30,807 nt of DNA from a virus: positions 1 to 30,807 of IMG/VR virus record IMGVR_UViG_3300035703_000321, one strand, 5' to 3'. Below the pieces are notes generated by a model. That model was not told the origin of the DNA. It did not search any database and saw nothing but the letters and a program-made list of their open reading frames with translations. Below, one piece after another: positions 9,001-15,000 of this stretch. Positions within the stretch are counted from its first letter, which is position 1. Every line of letters starts with the position of its first letter. Made by a program: the position numbers and the translations under genes.

Positions 9001-9475
9001 CTAAAAACAGCGAAATGTTTTTCTTTGCTCTTGCGTATCCGCGCTGGAAAGGCTCAGTTATTTCATCCAAAAACGAACGCTCGATTGGCTTGATGGTGCC
9101 GAACTCGCGCTCGATGCCAGACAGATTTGGAGCGTCGTCGTGCGATACCTTTGCGTTGTTCGGATTGCTCAACCATTGGCCAAGCAATGGAGATCGCTTG
9201 AGATATTCGTCGAACTCATTAAGTTGAACATTGCGGTTTACTTGTGCAAAGTTGCGTTGCACTACATCAACAGGAATGCCAGACTTGTTTGACAAATTTC
9301 TTGCGCGAGCCGCCTCATCAGGGTTTGTGTTGAGCGACTGATATAGGCTAGTGCGCAATTGCACACGCTGTCCATCAACCACATTTGCGGCGGCGGCATC
9401 AATATCAGGCGTTTTTGCTCTGCCAGCGACTTTAGCGGCGGCGGCATCAAATTCGTCTTCAGGTACTTGCATCAT
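92..9475 (-). CDS. Giant multi-domain virion protein (3,127 aa; DarB-like polyvalent ejection protein)
   Basis: This is probably packaged in the capsid and ejected with the DNA, in the place of T7 gp16. Residues about 240-400 are hydrophobic and Gly/Ala-rich. An ADP-ribosyltransferase-like module (about 670-800) has LYHGT, GTGVYLT and EIVVFDP motifs. A conserved block follows at about 930-1090 (GWYDEKTR, WLIRTWGR). Next are a GNAT-like fold candidate (about 1360-1560), a second ART-like block (about 1605-1745; GIHYSKQPR), and a zincin-type metallopeptidase motif HETAH (about 1845). Long helical regions and a hydrophobic C-terminus follow. This mixture is typical of phage polyvalent proteins, such as P1 DarB and the 4,602-residue Bcep22 protein, that protect DNA or modify the host at entry. 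The start ATG follows AGGA by nine bases. Two other small ORFs lie inside it in the +1 frame. The first 1.2 kb is noticeably AT-richer than the rest. The molecular activity of each module is inferred. Confidence 0.85.
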   Translation of the reverse strand: MMQVPEDEFDAAAAKVAGRAKTPDIDAAAANVVDGQRVQLRTSLYQSLNTNPDEAARARNLSNKSGIPVDVVQRNFAQVNRNVQLNEFDEYLKRSPLLGQWLSNPNNAKVSHDDAPNLSGIEREFGTIKPIERSFLDEITEPFQRGYARAKKNISLFLEDTAMMKGLRSRQQAAAQANGVSFDPKIQQKVNLESYQRNIEKFPIPDDIQRGITELSDAETVGEFASAVMRNPMALKEVALESLGVAAPGLAVTAAVTAAGPVGPSTLVPFLSQQAIRRATAIFGTSYFNEYFSTIDEVITSKAEKLNSTDALYKVLTDEQAMKEARDKAVGRGVPIAFFDAMTAGLAGKLLAGAKPTVGSVATRLAGETVLQAGGGAAGEATAQIVTEGKIKLGEVLLEAVLELPTALIEVPGNYKSTMLQAESAERSAKAFEKVQEFSRASKVRARSAETFGEWIEQVSQEADVTTVYISGETLKQSGLAERVAEVSPSVRDQLDTAIATGGDIAIPVTEYQTNIAPTEFSTALIDDLRIEGEMMTRREAREFIDNQAEIMKTEMEANAKVEMTNKEFAKSARQVESTMFQQLKATKQYTDNAARINAQLVRDFVVTQAASLKIMPTEFYDRYMYRVERADGQAGGMALFNQDQTVNTTSGAFRNWIGASMFQDQQGRPQTLYHGTADDVTAFDPDHPNRKDTGWLGTGVYLTDSIDMADVYADQKARKFGPAGQNIMPLYARLENPYMATMEDKARIRAGGREAADAFTAELQAQGYDGVILEVAPDAREIVVFDPAAVKSPFNDGTWSRENADILRQGEMPPAQQTESLTDSDTINAAEDAEADDVAAIDAQAEIPETVDDQAELKNALEVAKSQVWNKGRDLKLAIQKAVQEAAGAAGVDVSVPSPQTTDYLVRVGLKDALFALEQNPNAIGWYDEKTRQALAVMALVHPEIATNEDARFAFTWALAVTSNGLKVDKNFELAEKAYRYYKENKVMPTNIKGGQAQNAINDSLALFNKLVDEWGMKNLRQFMQTNFTVGEISAINKELKPGGEHADTVVKGSAIIGPKIGNGFFSNLYGDFSSLTMDRWLIRTWGRWTGTLIKSQPKHIETATARLDAAVRSATPEQAKSLSAVIGMDIVNTEINRLADAIQKASMDPKLREQMNESKVGEEIRKAGNSLAKYNDGQKEAPAGPHERTYIRSVFAQILAELQADPAYADLTMADLQAVLWYAEKRLYESAKDNNVDQESTDGYSDEDAPDYANAAAGVARDLGISDRKINNALKKESKDERARRARLQDEQDEIAGGEQAEGGGFTQREKRLFAGAVATQIARSNRSGDQKQSWSYTAKSSGDGGKVRVLKKLLVTYSQEWKAGAGLARVYRNNGITVPKFYELEQGNAQNAQRFAEAITASKQASGDMGAAVFVYPVEDYQGMRLFLAEDGLSGVAVKPDGDIVSVFSQGGAGRSVMELAVAAGGTKLDAFETILPEFYAAHGFVASSRLPWDDTQAPEGWNKEAFAEFNNGEPNVVFMALDQSYYGWHQITDGKKAKTYDDAVAEQNRAVKRNKKRKEDHGKPAVFAQSGAGGGGVQRLRASDLNVAQRYGTARDGATSVLGIHYSKQPRNNLAGFAYGTGLKGAEAGRLAGADTRLSNRIHFYVDTGNGIRPEAGVGGNVHAVYLDNLYNAATDPLGLRAQASAMGRDDRGQWFNAVESAIIDAGFDGVYIPAAQGDQGVAVLLGPKHTGVPVEQHGMHSMPAAGAYTPPAGTKRRYAMLTSEIRKFEAQEAEIKAAAPSAELRSGTLTFEDADAEAVAKFFPPAAKSQILRQPERGGFDPKRLTTILNEGADMSTFLHETAHFFLTVYADMASRPDATEQNKEDMQTILDWFGVKDLATWNALSLDEQRKYHEAWAYNYEIYLFEGKAPSERMRSIFQKFSDWIKSVYTSIREELNEIYRKENGEDLPILTGEVRQVMDRMIASDAQIKQSEAVNSMVPMFQTQEESGMDDAEWAAYQSMMAEATEASITELTQASLRQLKWLGNARSRVLKEMQSKTADIRKGVREEVAAEVQNDSVYRAMEFLKRGTLKDEDGNDIESLGGHKLKIADVKALYPESKETLTPAPDLAKLGYGKYGMLAEEGLPPDLVASMFGFASGDQLVRSLLEAKPIKEEIDSRTDARMLDEYADLMNPAAIELEVQKALHNDARARFVAVELRYLAKATQPARLMIQAAKTAAKSLIGNKVISEIRPRDYTLAEARASKQSIAASKKGKTAEAARAKQNQLLNNQLALEAVNARKEIDKAIEGFAKIFKADAKMAKNRNIDLVNAARFILGHYGLGPRDVEPAKFVEQLKSYNPDLFADIEPILLEATGGPRNYKKLTLNQFRDMKEIVDALWFQSKRDNEVMIEGKAVALDSIIGELTTRLEAIGVPLEVAGERMAPGKKEKAIRALYNAKALTRRVEHWADATDGAAGPGPFTNYIWRPLRAALDQYRVDRNRYVKDYVDMIQKLDLPAQKINAPELNYTFGNENGGIGKAEVLGALMHIGNDSNMKKLLVGRGWGTLNEDGTVDTSRWNMFMNRMIDEGVLTKTDFNFVQAVWDLNEELKPMAQEAHREIFGYYFKEVEARTVVTPFGTYRGGYVPAKTDPFIVRDAQRQAKMEELEADFRNAMPSTGAGFTMGRVEYNKPLSLDIRVMAKHIDDVIRFARVQPTIRDTLKILRKRDFADTLTRIDPTVIEDMLIPWLNRSARQITSEAGMNRSIDTFWRAVRNRTGIGIMFGNITNALQQATGFFTSLIKVQGKYLKTALVDYMKSPTAQAEFVAELSPFMADRMSNQMVEVQDLMNDLLLNPTKFEKVQKWSNKHGYFLQQAFQNFVDIVTWVGAYNQAVAEAGVDVSEEAASKEAIKRADAAVRMTQSSLQPEDLSAFEVGSPFYKTLIQFSGYFNMMANLNATEYIKIFRDLGWRGNKGKLFMQYLLGFGLPMLVADAIVRSLGGGWDDEDDDGYLDVFMSWFFGSQVRGAVALVPFGTAATVPFNAFNNKPYDDRMTTSPSVSTLEGATVGVVKAGINIADPSKEVTGKNVRDILTMISLATGIPVTVLGRPIGYAVDVERGKIKPTSDVDYVRGLATGKASESSRQ
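4594..4782 (-). CDS. Nested ORF in the giant gene (62 aa), Gln/Pro/Leu-rich
   Basis: This 62-codon ORF lies entirely inside the giant virion gene, in the +1 frame. Its ATG has an AGGA Shine-Dalgarno five bases upstream. The product begins MENPQSLPNQEPEV and is rich in Gln, Pro, Glu and Leu, with an amphipathic middle and no cysteine. It therefore looks like a genuine small protein, unlike the Arg/Ser/Cys-rich shadows elsewhere in this gene. It starts in a linker of the large protein and ends inside its second ART-like block. Local GC is lower than on either side. The function is unknown. It could be a chance open frame, but start signal, composition and the sister ORF at 5416-5631 together argue for translation. 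Confidence 0.5.
   Translation of the reverse strand: MENPQSLPNQEPEVAAFNAYEQAISMLPNDMGQPGMEQLQSLASTIQNNLGITLPDSPTEQA
5411..5417 (-). other. A7 run in the giant gene, potential slippery sequence
   Basis: On the minus strand the giant frame reads CTA AAA AAA CTC, which contains the A AAA AAA heptamer known from programmed frameshifting (dnaX-like sites). The TAA stop of the nested ORF at 5416-5631 uses the first two A bases of this run. No obvious downstream stem-loop was identified by eye. The run may also be simple lysine coding, or a place prone to homopolymer sequencing error. Confidence 0.35.
5416..5631 (-). CDS. Nested ORF in the giant gene (71 aa), Lys/Gln/Glu-rich
   Basis: This 71-codon ORF lies inside the giant virion gene in the +1 frame, the same alternative frame as the 62-aa ORF at 4594-4782. 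An AAGGAG Shine-Dalgarno ends seven bases before the ATG, among the best ribosome-binding sites in the window. The product is charged and mostly helical, with a central Lys/Gln/Ser region. It ends NNPGLTRQKAVEMAEKFGF, an ending resembling small phage proteins I have seen, though I cannot verify homologues. In the overlap the giant frame is Arg/Ala/Gly/Ser-rich (residues about 1281-1353), a linker-like composition. GC dips to about 47% here. The function is unknown. Alternatives are a chance open frame, or a once separate gene that the giant frame now crosses. Confidence 0.6.
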   Translation of the reverse strand: MNAQDEHDYRMSKMRSLEGSRQKVEALLKEKSASSQAQSQRKLQDPIEAAIKNNPGLTRQKAVEMAEKFGF

Positions 9476-9489
9476 GTCGTTTTGTCCTA

Positions 9490-11178
9490 TTACTTCTTCT
9501 GAATGCCGTATATGCCGTACAGCACCGCATCAATTTGCTCTTTGGTTGGGTTCTTAACATCTTGACGAATAAGAGCATCTCGAGCGCGAGCACGCTGTGC
9601 ATCAGTGAACTCCGGCTTGAACTGAGCCTCCTGGCCACGAGCGCGTGCTTCAAAGCGACGCATATTCGGATCAGGACGGAACCAGGAGCCTGTCAAGACT
9701 TCGCCTTCAAGGATCAAGCCGTCGATCACCTGCTGGCGCTCTGCCTGATTTAACTTGCCGCCCTTTTGAGTTTGAGCGGCAAACAGTGCTTTGTTTGCTT
9801 CAGATGTGAATTCGCCTGCTTTCTCATTTTTCAATCCCAACTGTTTGACAGTTGCGCTGATCTGCTGTTGTACCGTCACAGCCTCTGGTGCTTCGTTCTT
9901 TGTGCCAAGACTGCGTTGCAAGTTAATAAAGTGATTGCGATCACCTGGCGACAATTTGCTGAAGTATTGGCGCAAATCAAACTTTAATGGGTCTTTGAAG
10001 TCAGGATTTAATCTTGCTTCTTGGGTCAACATCCAATAAGTATTTCCATCTGTTTTTACTTCAACATTTTTTGAACGCGCCTCAAGATCAGCCTTTGCCG
10101 TGCGTTGCAGGCTGGCCAGATCTGCGCCATCCATGCCAGCCAACACGGTGGCCGGAACTTTTTTAATGTCGTTAGTCTCAGCGTACACACGCCAGGCTTT
10201 GTCTTTTGCGGCGTTCTGCGCTTCACGGATGATGCCAGTGCGTTCGTTTTCAAAGATCTTGAGACGCTGTACAACCTGGTCTTCATCTTTGCCTGATAGT
10301 CGTTCGCGAGCCAACTTCAAAGCGACACCGATGTCGCCTTTGCTTTCAGACCAAATGCCATCAGCAAGCGTCTGTTCTTTAACATCGGCAGTGCCCATCT
10401 CCAGCGCCTTCTTGGCTTTCTGGAATGTTTCAGGCGACATCTCATTGCCGTAGCGTTGCAAGTAGTCGCGAGCATTGTCAAAGTTTTGACCATCAATCGC
10501 GGCCTGCACAACTTGGCCGTGAATTGAGTTCGTCACCTTTAGCATGAGTTGCTGACGCTGTGCGCTATCAGGCTCATAACCAAGTTTGTCGGCAAGAGTC
10601 TCGACGCCTTTTTTTGCCGCACCATAGTAAACAGCAAACTCGCCTTGCGGGTTTTTCCAGCCAGCAGAGTAGCGCACAGCATCATTCACAAATGTGTCAA
10701 CCTGGGCGCCGCTCTCTTTGATGTCGTAGTCGCGTTGCTCAGTCATCGAATGACGGATGATTGAACTGTTTGCACTGCGCATGCGCACATTGGCAGAGTT
10801 GCGAAACATCAATCGCTGTACATCATTTTGCGCCTTGCCCATGATGTCAGTCATTGCCGCATCAATATCGACGCGAGTCTTCATCGCCGCGTTGACAGCA
10901 TCTTTACCTTTAAGCGTCAGGTACTGTGTCTCAATTCGATCTGCTGTTTCAGCAAACTGGTTGTACAGTTCTTTTGCCGATGCATCATCAAGTTCACCTT
11001 GCAAACGGTCGGCAATCTTCATCACAGTCGTGCCAAACGACTGCATAGCCTGGCCACCTTTGGCGATCTGTTCGCCGCTGAAATTGCGCATTGGCTCCAC
11101 GCCAGGAGCCTGAAGTGCAGGCATGTTGGCCACGCCTGCTTCTTGAGTCGGTAAATCGTAAACGGGTACTGTTGCCAT
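9490..11178 (-). CDS. Internal virion (ejection) protein, T7 gp15-like position
   Basis: This 562-residue, mostly helical, Ala/Gln/Lys-rich protein has no signal peptide and no membrane segment. It starts MATVPVYDLPTQ, a beginning common among podovirus internal virion proteins, and continues with long coiled segments. It lies between a gp14-like protein and the giant protein, the order of the three T7 internal core proteins (gp14, gp15, gp16). It therefore probably forms part of the internal core and of the ejection tunnel across the envelope. T7 gp15 is longer (747 aa). AAGGA lies seven bases before the ATG. The first codons contain a degenerate 10-of-13 match to the repeated motif (11158-11170). 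The role is inferred mainly from position and composition. Confidence 0.7.
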   Translation of the reverse strand: MATVPVYDLPTQEAGVANMPALQAPGVEPMRNFSGEQIAKGGQAMQSFGTTVMKIADRLQGELDDASAKELYNQFAETADRIETQYLTLKGKDAVNAAMKTRVDIDAAMTDIMGKAQNDVQRLMFRNSANVRMRSANSSIIRHSMTEQRDYDIKESGAQVDTFVNDAVRYSAGWKNPQGEFAVYYGAAKKGVETLADKLGYEPDSAQRQQLMLKVTNSIHGQVVQAAIDGQNFDNARDYLQRYGNEMSPETFQKAKKALEMGTADVKEQTLADGIWSESKGDIGVALKLARERLSGKDEDQVVQRLKIFENERTGIIREAQNAAKDKAWRVYAETNDIKKVPATVLAGMDGADLASLQRTAKADLEARSKNVEVKTDGNTYWMLTQEARLNPDFKDPLKFDLRQYFSKLSPGDRNHFINLQRSLGTKNEAPEAVTVQQQISATVKQLGLKNEKAGEFTSEANKALFAAQTQKGGKLNQAERQQVIDGLILEGEVLTGSWFRPDPNMRRFEARARGQEAQFKPEFTDAQRARARDALIRQDVKNPTKEQIDAVLYGIYGIQKK

Positions 11179-11190
11179 GGTGCGTCCTTA

Positions 11191-11796
11191 TCAGTATTCG
11201 AGGCCGAGTTTTGCGGCCATTGCCGCAAGTTTGCGGTCTTGGTACCAGGCGGTGGCAACGGAACCGGCGCTTCCAAGCAGGCTGGTTGTCGCGGCCATGC
11301 CTGGGCTGATAGTGCTTGCTGATGCCGACAGGTTGCTGGCAGACACATCTTGCAGTGCGCCCTGGGTCAGGTAGTTCTGGCGCTGGAGTCGTGCGGCCTC
11401 GGCACTGCGCACAGTCTCAGCGTTGACGGTCAGCATGTCGATCTCTTTCATGAGGTCGGTTGTTGCGATCGTCTCAACAGCACTGCCGACGCCAAGGTCA
11501 ATACCTCGAGCGGCCATCGATGCACGCTGTGAACTCTTGATCTTGCCAGCACGCAGGCTCACCTGGCCTTGCTTGAGGTTACCGGCTCGCATGATCTGTT
11601 GGGCAGTGAACTCTGCCTGCACGGCGTTGAGCCGCGACATGTCTGCTTGAAACTCCAGGCTTGAGGCCTGCGACTCAAGTTGTAGTTGCTGGCTCTTGGC
11701 GTTGAAGTAGGAGCCGATCGCGCCTTGAATTGCGCCTCCAACGGCGAAGATCCCACCCAGTTGGCTTGCCTGCCCAGGCGTCAAAAAGGTTGCCAT
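11191..11796 (-). CDS. Internal virion protein, T7 gp14-like (201 aa)
   Basis: This is a 201-residue protein close to the length of T7 gp14 (196). Its N-terminus has a glycine-rich hydrophobic helix (AVGGAIQGAIGSYFNAKSQQ). A long Gln/Ala-rich helical region follows, containing repeated arginine/lysine turns (RAGKIKSSQRASMAARGIDL), and a second hydrophobic Ser/Ala/Gly stretch lies before the C-terminus. This pattern is typical of podovirus ejection proteins that leave the capsid first and insert into the outer membrane. GGAG lies nine bases before the ATG. It follows the tail tubular B gene after a 115-base spacer that carries a copy of the repeated motif. Assignment is by architecture and context. 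Confidence 0.72.
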   Translation of the reverse strand: MATFLTPGQASQLGGIFAVGGAIQGAIGSYFNAKSQQLQLESQASSLEFQADMSRLNAVQAEFTAQQIMRAGNLKQGQVSLRAGKIKSSQRASMAARGIDLGVGSAVETIATTDLMKEIDMLTVNAETVRSAEAARLQRQNYLTQGALQDVSASNLSASASTISPGMAATTSLLGSAGSVATAWYQDRKLAAMAAKLGLEY

Positions 11797-11897
11797 GTGT
11801 CAAATCTCCTGTTTGACCTGGGCTGTGTGGGATGTGTTGACCTTACCTCCACAGCACCAGGTTTCTTGCTTGGTTGAACATTACTCAGGCCGAACGA

Positions 11898-11910
11898 TCT
11901 TACGGGTACC
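11898..11910 (-). repeat. Repeated motif, copy B, in the spacer after tail tubular B
   Basis: The core TACGGGTACC on the plus strand (11901-11910) matches the other three copies exactly, while the first three bases differ. In transcription sense the motif starts one base after the TAA of the tail tubular B gene. The rest of this spacer (11797-11911) holds a GGAGG with no useful start codon behind it, a possible 12-codon ORF starting near 11862 with a weak ribosome site, and the GGAG of the next gene. No terminator hairpin is visible. Confidence 0.6.
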
Positions 11911-11911
11911 T

Positions 11912-14239
11912 TTACCCACCGATCGCAACCTCGAGCGTCATGCCGACGATCGTCAGCGGAAGAGGGTCGCTCTGCCGGATGTAGACCTGGCCACTGTCGA
12001 GCCAGGACGGGGTCAGCATGATCTGGATTTCCTGGGTCTTCAACTCGGGCGGCGTGCCGTACGGCTCGGTCGTCCGTTGCTTGGCCTCGACCAGGTTGTC
12101 CGGGTCTGGGCCAATGAAGATGCCAGAAGACTGGTACACGCGGAGCCAGGCCTTGTTGACATTCTTGTAGCGGCCCTGGCCCATGCCGTTGTCGATGCCC
12201 ATGGCCAGCGGCAGGCTTTGCAAGTCAGCCGTGATGGGCAGGCCAATGTGGATGATGCTCGCGGCCCGGTCGATCATGATCGAGCCGCTGGTCACCACCT
12301 TGCGCGGCTGGACGGCGCCGTCAGCCAGGATCGAGACGGTCTTGCCCTCGAGCCAGGTCAGGCCGCTGATTGTGTTCCTGGCAAACGACCAGGAGGCCGT
12401 GGCGGCGTTTCTGAGGGCCGCAGGCAGGGTGACATCCACTCGAGCCGTTGCGACCGTTGTGGAGGTCGTGGAGCGGATCGTGAGGCGGTATTTGTTGCCA
12501 GCCGCGTCGGTCAGCACAATAGCGTCGCCGACATCACTGGTGCCTGGGAAGGTGAACAGGGCGCTCGATGCCGTGATGGTCAACACATCAGCCGGACCCC
12601 AGGTCGTGCCACCGCTTACCGTGACCGTGGTGGCAGTGGTGTTGGTGCCGTCGTATGTTGCGCCTGAGTCAACAAAGAATGCGTCCTCGAGCGAATCGAA
12701 GTGGCGGCTGGCCATGCGCTCGATGTAGCGCACCGTGCTTCCGTTGACCACGCGCTTGACCACGACATACAGCCGGTCCTCATTGCCCTCGGCCACGACC
12801 GTGCAGGATTCGAACACCCCGTCGGTTGAGTGCTTGTGCCAGGCGCCAATCTGTTGCTCGGGCACATAGGTCAGGCCCAGCAACTTGCCGGAGGTCGAGA
12901 CGAACCAGATCATCTGAATCGGAGCCTTGGCAAATGCCATGTCGCTGATCTCGAAGTTGTCGAACAGGTGCGCAGAGCGGATTGACATGTCGTTCGTGAT
13001 GAACCCGTTGGCCTGCCAGTTGTAGCCCAGTTCGCGCACATGGCCACCGCGTGCGGCGCAATAGAGCAGTGCGTTGTTGATGATCACGGGTTGAACATTT
13101 GATGAACCGATGTACGACTGAGGTCGAACGGAAATTGTTGTCGGCGTGATCTCGTCGCTGTTGAGCGATGACACGCGCCATTCAGCAGATCCAGTCAGCA
13201 ACAGCAACTGGGTCAGCGGCACAATGTGGCGAATCGTGTTTGCTTCACGAGCGGCCACGCGGAACTCAATGCGATCGTCGTCTCGGATGGGCAGGCCATA
13301 ACTGAGGTTGGACTCAGTGCCTGACTTGGTCATCCAGATCTTCTGTGGCTCGTTGATCGTGCCAGCAAAACAGCGACGCTGTTCGAAGTACGAGACTGCA
13401 CCAGGGTAGTTGCTGGCGCTGGTGAATTCGTTGTCGTAGTTGGGAGGAGTAATCGACAGATCCGGCGCGATGTTGTTGTCAACGATGCTCGTGCCAGTCG
13501 TGCTTCCGATATAACCATACAGACCCCCCAGCAGTTTGTAGACGCGATAGCGTGCGGCGCCTCCAACAGCAGACCATGAAATCGTGTTTGTTGCGCCGGT
13601 CACATAGATGTTGTTGGTCACACTGGCAACAGACGATTGGACGGACTCGCCAACCTCATCGGATGCAACAGCAGTCACCACATAACTCATCGTCTCGTAG
13701 GTGTCGGCATTAGTCGATGAAGATGCCGGGATGTACCTGGTGGCCGTGACACCAGTGGGCGCGGCAATCGGCGCACCAAAGTTGATGGTGGTCAGCGTCC
13801 AATTGGTGGCGCCAAGGCGGCGCAGTTCACGCGGCGCATAGTTCGGATGCACAAGCGTCATCACATCGGCAGACTGCACATAGTGGATGTCGAACAAGTC
13901 AGCCTCGGCATACGGGTTCGCGATCTCGTATGGCACGCCGCCAGACATGAGCGTGGCGCCCTGCGTGTGAAAGCGAATGTAGCCCTCACCCAGTTCGATC
14001 ACCATGGTCTGCGTGGTCGAGTAGGTGAACGGAATCAGCCGCGTGCGCTTGGCGCTGTTCTTCACAGCACGCACGAATGCAAAGCCCGCTCGGTTCTCTG
14101 CTGGGCCTTGTGGCGTCGCGATGAAGTTCTCCATCGTGGCCGCGCCAGTTTGATACTTCACATCATCGATGCGGCCAAACATCTCTGGCGACATCTCGCC
14201 GCCAGCAAAAGAGCGTTGCAGTGTGCGCACATTCGGCAT
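11912..14239 (-). CDS. Tail tubular protein B (tail nozzle/hub, T7 gp12-like)
   Basis: This 775-residue protein is close to T7 gp12 (794). It opens with PNVRTLQRSFAGGEMSPEM, the typical beginning of this podovirus tail family, followed by the conserved early segment ENFIATPQGPAENRAGFAFV. A fibronectin-III-like insert lies at about residues 160-275 (VSYVVTAVAS-like strands, then ISWSAVGGAARYRVYK). The following core contains YFEQRRCFAGTINEPQKIWM and LLLLTGSAEWRV, and a Ser/Thr-rich beta region forms the C-terminal part. It should build the distal nozzle of the short tail, attached below tail tubular A. GGAG lies seven bases before the ATG, inside the end of the preceding gene. The fibronectin-like insert may be an adhesion module. 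Confidence 0.85.
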   Translation of the reverse strand: MPNVRTLQRSFAGGEMSPEMFGRIDDVKYQTGAATMENFIATPQGPAENRAGFAFVRAVKNSAKRTRLIPFTYSTTQTMVIELGEGYIRFHTQGATLMSGGVPYEIANPYAEADLFDIHYVQSADVMTLVHPNYAPRELRRLGATNWTLTTINFGAPIAAPTGVTATRYIPASSSTNADTYETMSYVVTAVASDEVGESVQSSVASVTNNIYVTGATNTISWSAVGGAARYRVYKLLGGLYGYIGSTTGTSIVDNNIAPDLSITPPNYDNEFTSASNYPGAVSYFEQRRCFAGTINEPQKIWMTKSGTESNLSYGLPIRDDDRIEFRVAAREANTIRHIVPLTQLLLLTGSAEWRVSSLNSDEITPTTISVRPQSYIGSSNVQPVIINNALLYCAARGGHVRELGYNWQANGFITNDMSIRSAHLFDNFEISDMAFAKAPIQMIWFVSTSGKLLGLTYVPEQQIGAWHKHSTDGVFESCTVVAEGNEDRLYVVVKRVVNGSTVRYIERMASRHFDSLEDAFFVDSGATYDGTNTTATTVTVSGGTTWGPADVLTITASSALFTFPGTSDVGDAIVLTDAAGNKYRLTIRSTTSTTVATARVDVTLPAALRNAATASWSFARNTISGLTWLEGKTVSILADGAVQPRKVVTSGSIMIDRAASIIHIGLPITADLQSLPLAMGIDNGMGQGRYKNVNKAWLRVYQSSGIFIGPDPDNLVEAKQRTTEPYGTPPELKTQEIQIMLTPSWLDSGQVYIRQSDPLPLTIVGMTLEVAIGG

Positions 14240-14242
14240 GTC

Positions 14243-14923
14243 TTATCTCCCAGCGATCCAGGGCACGATCTGCTCTGGGTGAATCTTGCGATGGTTTGAG
14301 TCAGCCTCCATGGCCTTGCCCAGGTACAGGTTCATCATGGCCACGCATCGCTTTGCTTCGGCGGCGCCCTGGTCACCTTTGATGACAGGACCAGCCAGCA
14401 TCGATGCCAAATGCCACGACAGCGTCACTGTGAACAGCGGCGAATACTTGGTCGGGTCAATTGCTTTGGAGTTGTACCGCAGGACGGCTTGCTCTTGGTT
14501 GGTTAGCACAATCTCTGTGCCGTCTGCCGCAGTCTCAACGGCGAACCGTTGTGGGACATACTGGCCAGCGGCGACCGTAGGCGAGTAGTTGCTGTAGAAG
14601 TCCGGGTAGGTCTGCGGGTTGAATCGAGTAGTGTAGTCGTCGAGCGCCTCGGGCGGGAGCACGGCGATGATGTCTTGCGAATCGGGCGGCATGGCATAGG
14701 CGTACTTCCACATGGGCCAGGTGTTCTCAACCTGGGCGCCGTATGCTCGCTTGGTCGCAAAAGACCAACTGTGCATCTCGAGCAAAGTGTCTCGAGCGAT
14801 CGGGTAAAAGCGTTGGCAGTGTTCTGCCTGCGCAGAACCCTCGGGTGGGTCAATGCTTGCGATGGTGGCGTTGTCGCCGAGGTGCGCCAGCGCAAGGTTA
14901 CAGATGTCGACAACTGATGCCAT
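14243..14923 (-). CDS. Tail tubular protein A (head-tail adaptor, T7 gp11-like)
   Basis: This 226-residue protein is helical at its N-terminus (VVDICNLALAHLGDNATIAS), followed by the aromatic segment LLEMHSWSFATKRAYG and the later segment LSWHLASMLAGPVIKGD. These are hallmarks of the tubular A/gp11 adaptor family that sits between portal and nozzle. Two consecutive ATG codons exist at 14926 and 14923. The GGAGG site is only two bases from the first but five from the second, so the second is preferred. The gene is the first after the terminator at 14941-14972, so it must either be reached by readthrough or have its own promoter, which I could not identify. Confidence 0.82.
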   Translation of the reverse strand: MASVVDICNLALAHLGDNATIASIDPPEGSAQAEHCQRFYPIARDTLLEMHSWSFATKRAYGAQVENTWPMWKYAYAMPPDSQDIIAVLPPEALDDYTTRFNPQTYPDFYSNYSPTVAAGQYVPQRFAVETAADGTEIVLTNQEQAVLRYNSKAIDPTKYSPLFTVTLSWHLASMLAGPVIKGDQGAAEAKRCVAMMNLYLGKAMEADSNHRKIHPEQIVPWIAGR

Positions 14924-14940
14924 CATGGCCTCCTAATGTG

Positions 14941-14972
14941 AAAAGGGGGCCGTGGTTTCCCAGCGGCCCCCC
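14941..14972 (-). terminator. Rho-independent terminator after the capsid block
   Basis: A perfect 8-bp GC stem (GGGGGCCG at 14945-14952 with CGGCCCCC at 14964-14971) encloses an 11-base loop. The loop can form a further TGG/CCA pairing. In minus-strand sense the stem is followed immediately by TTTT (plus-strand A at 14941-14944). It lies in the 77-base gap between the small structural gene at 15001-15198 and tail tubular A. It should cut transcription after the highly expressed capsid and cement genes, giving a stepped expression of tail genes. Confidence 0.85.
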
Positions 14973-15000
14973 GTGACTTACGGCTTCCGATCAGGAAGGA

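Noticed and set aside
11795-12667. Plus-strand open frame opposite tail tubular B, and similar frames at 15839-16729 and 21848-22693
   Set aside because: All are Arg/His/Gly-rich shadows of clearly coding minus-strand genes, with no ribosome site or family pattern.
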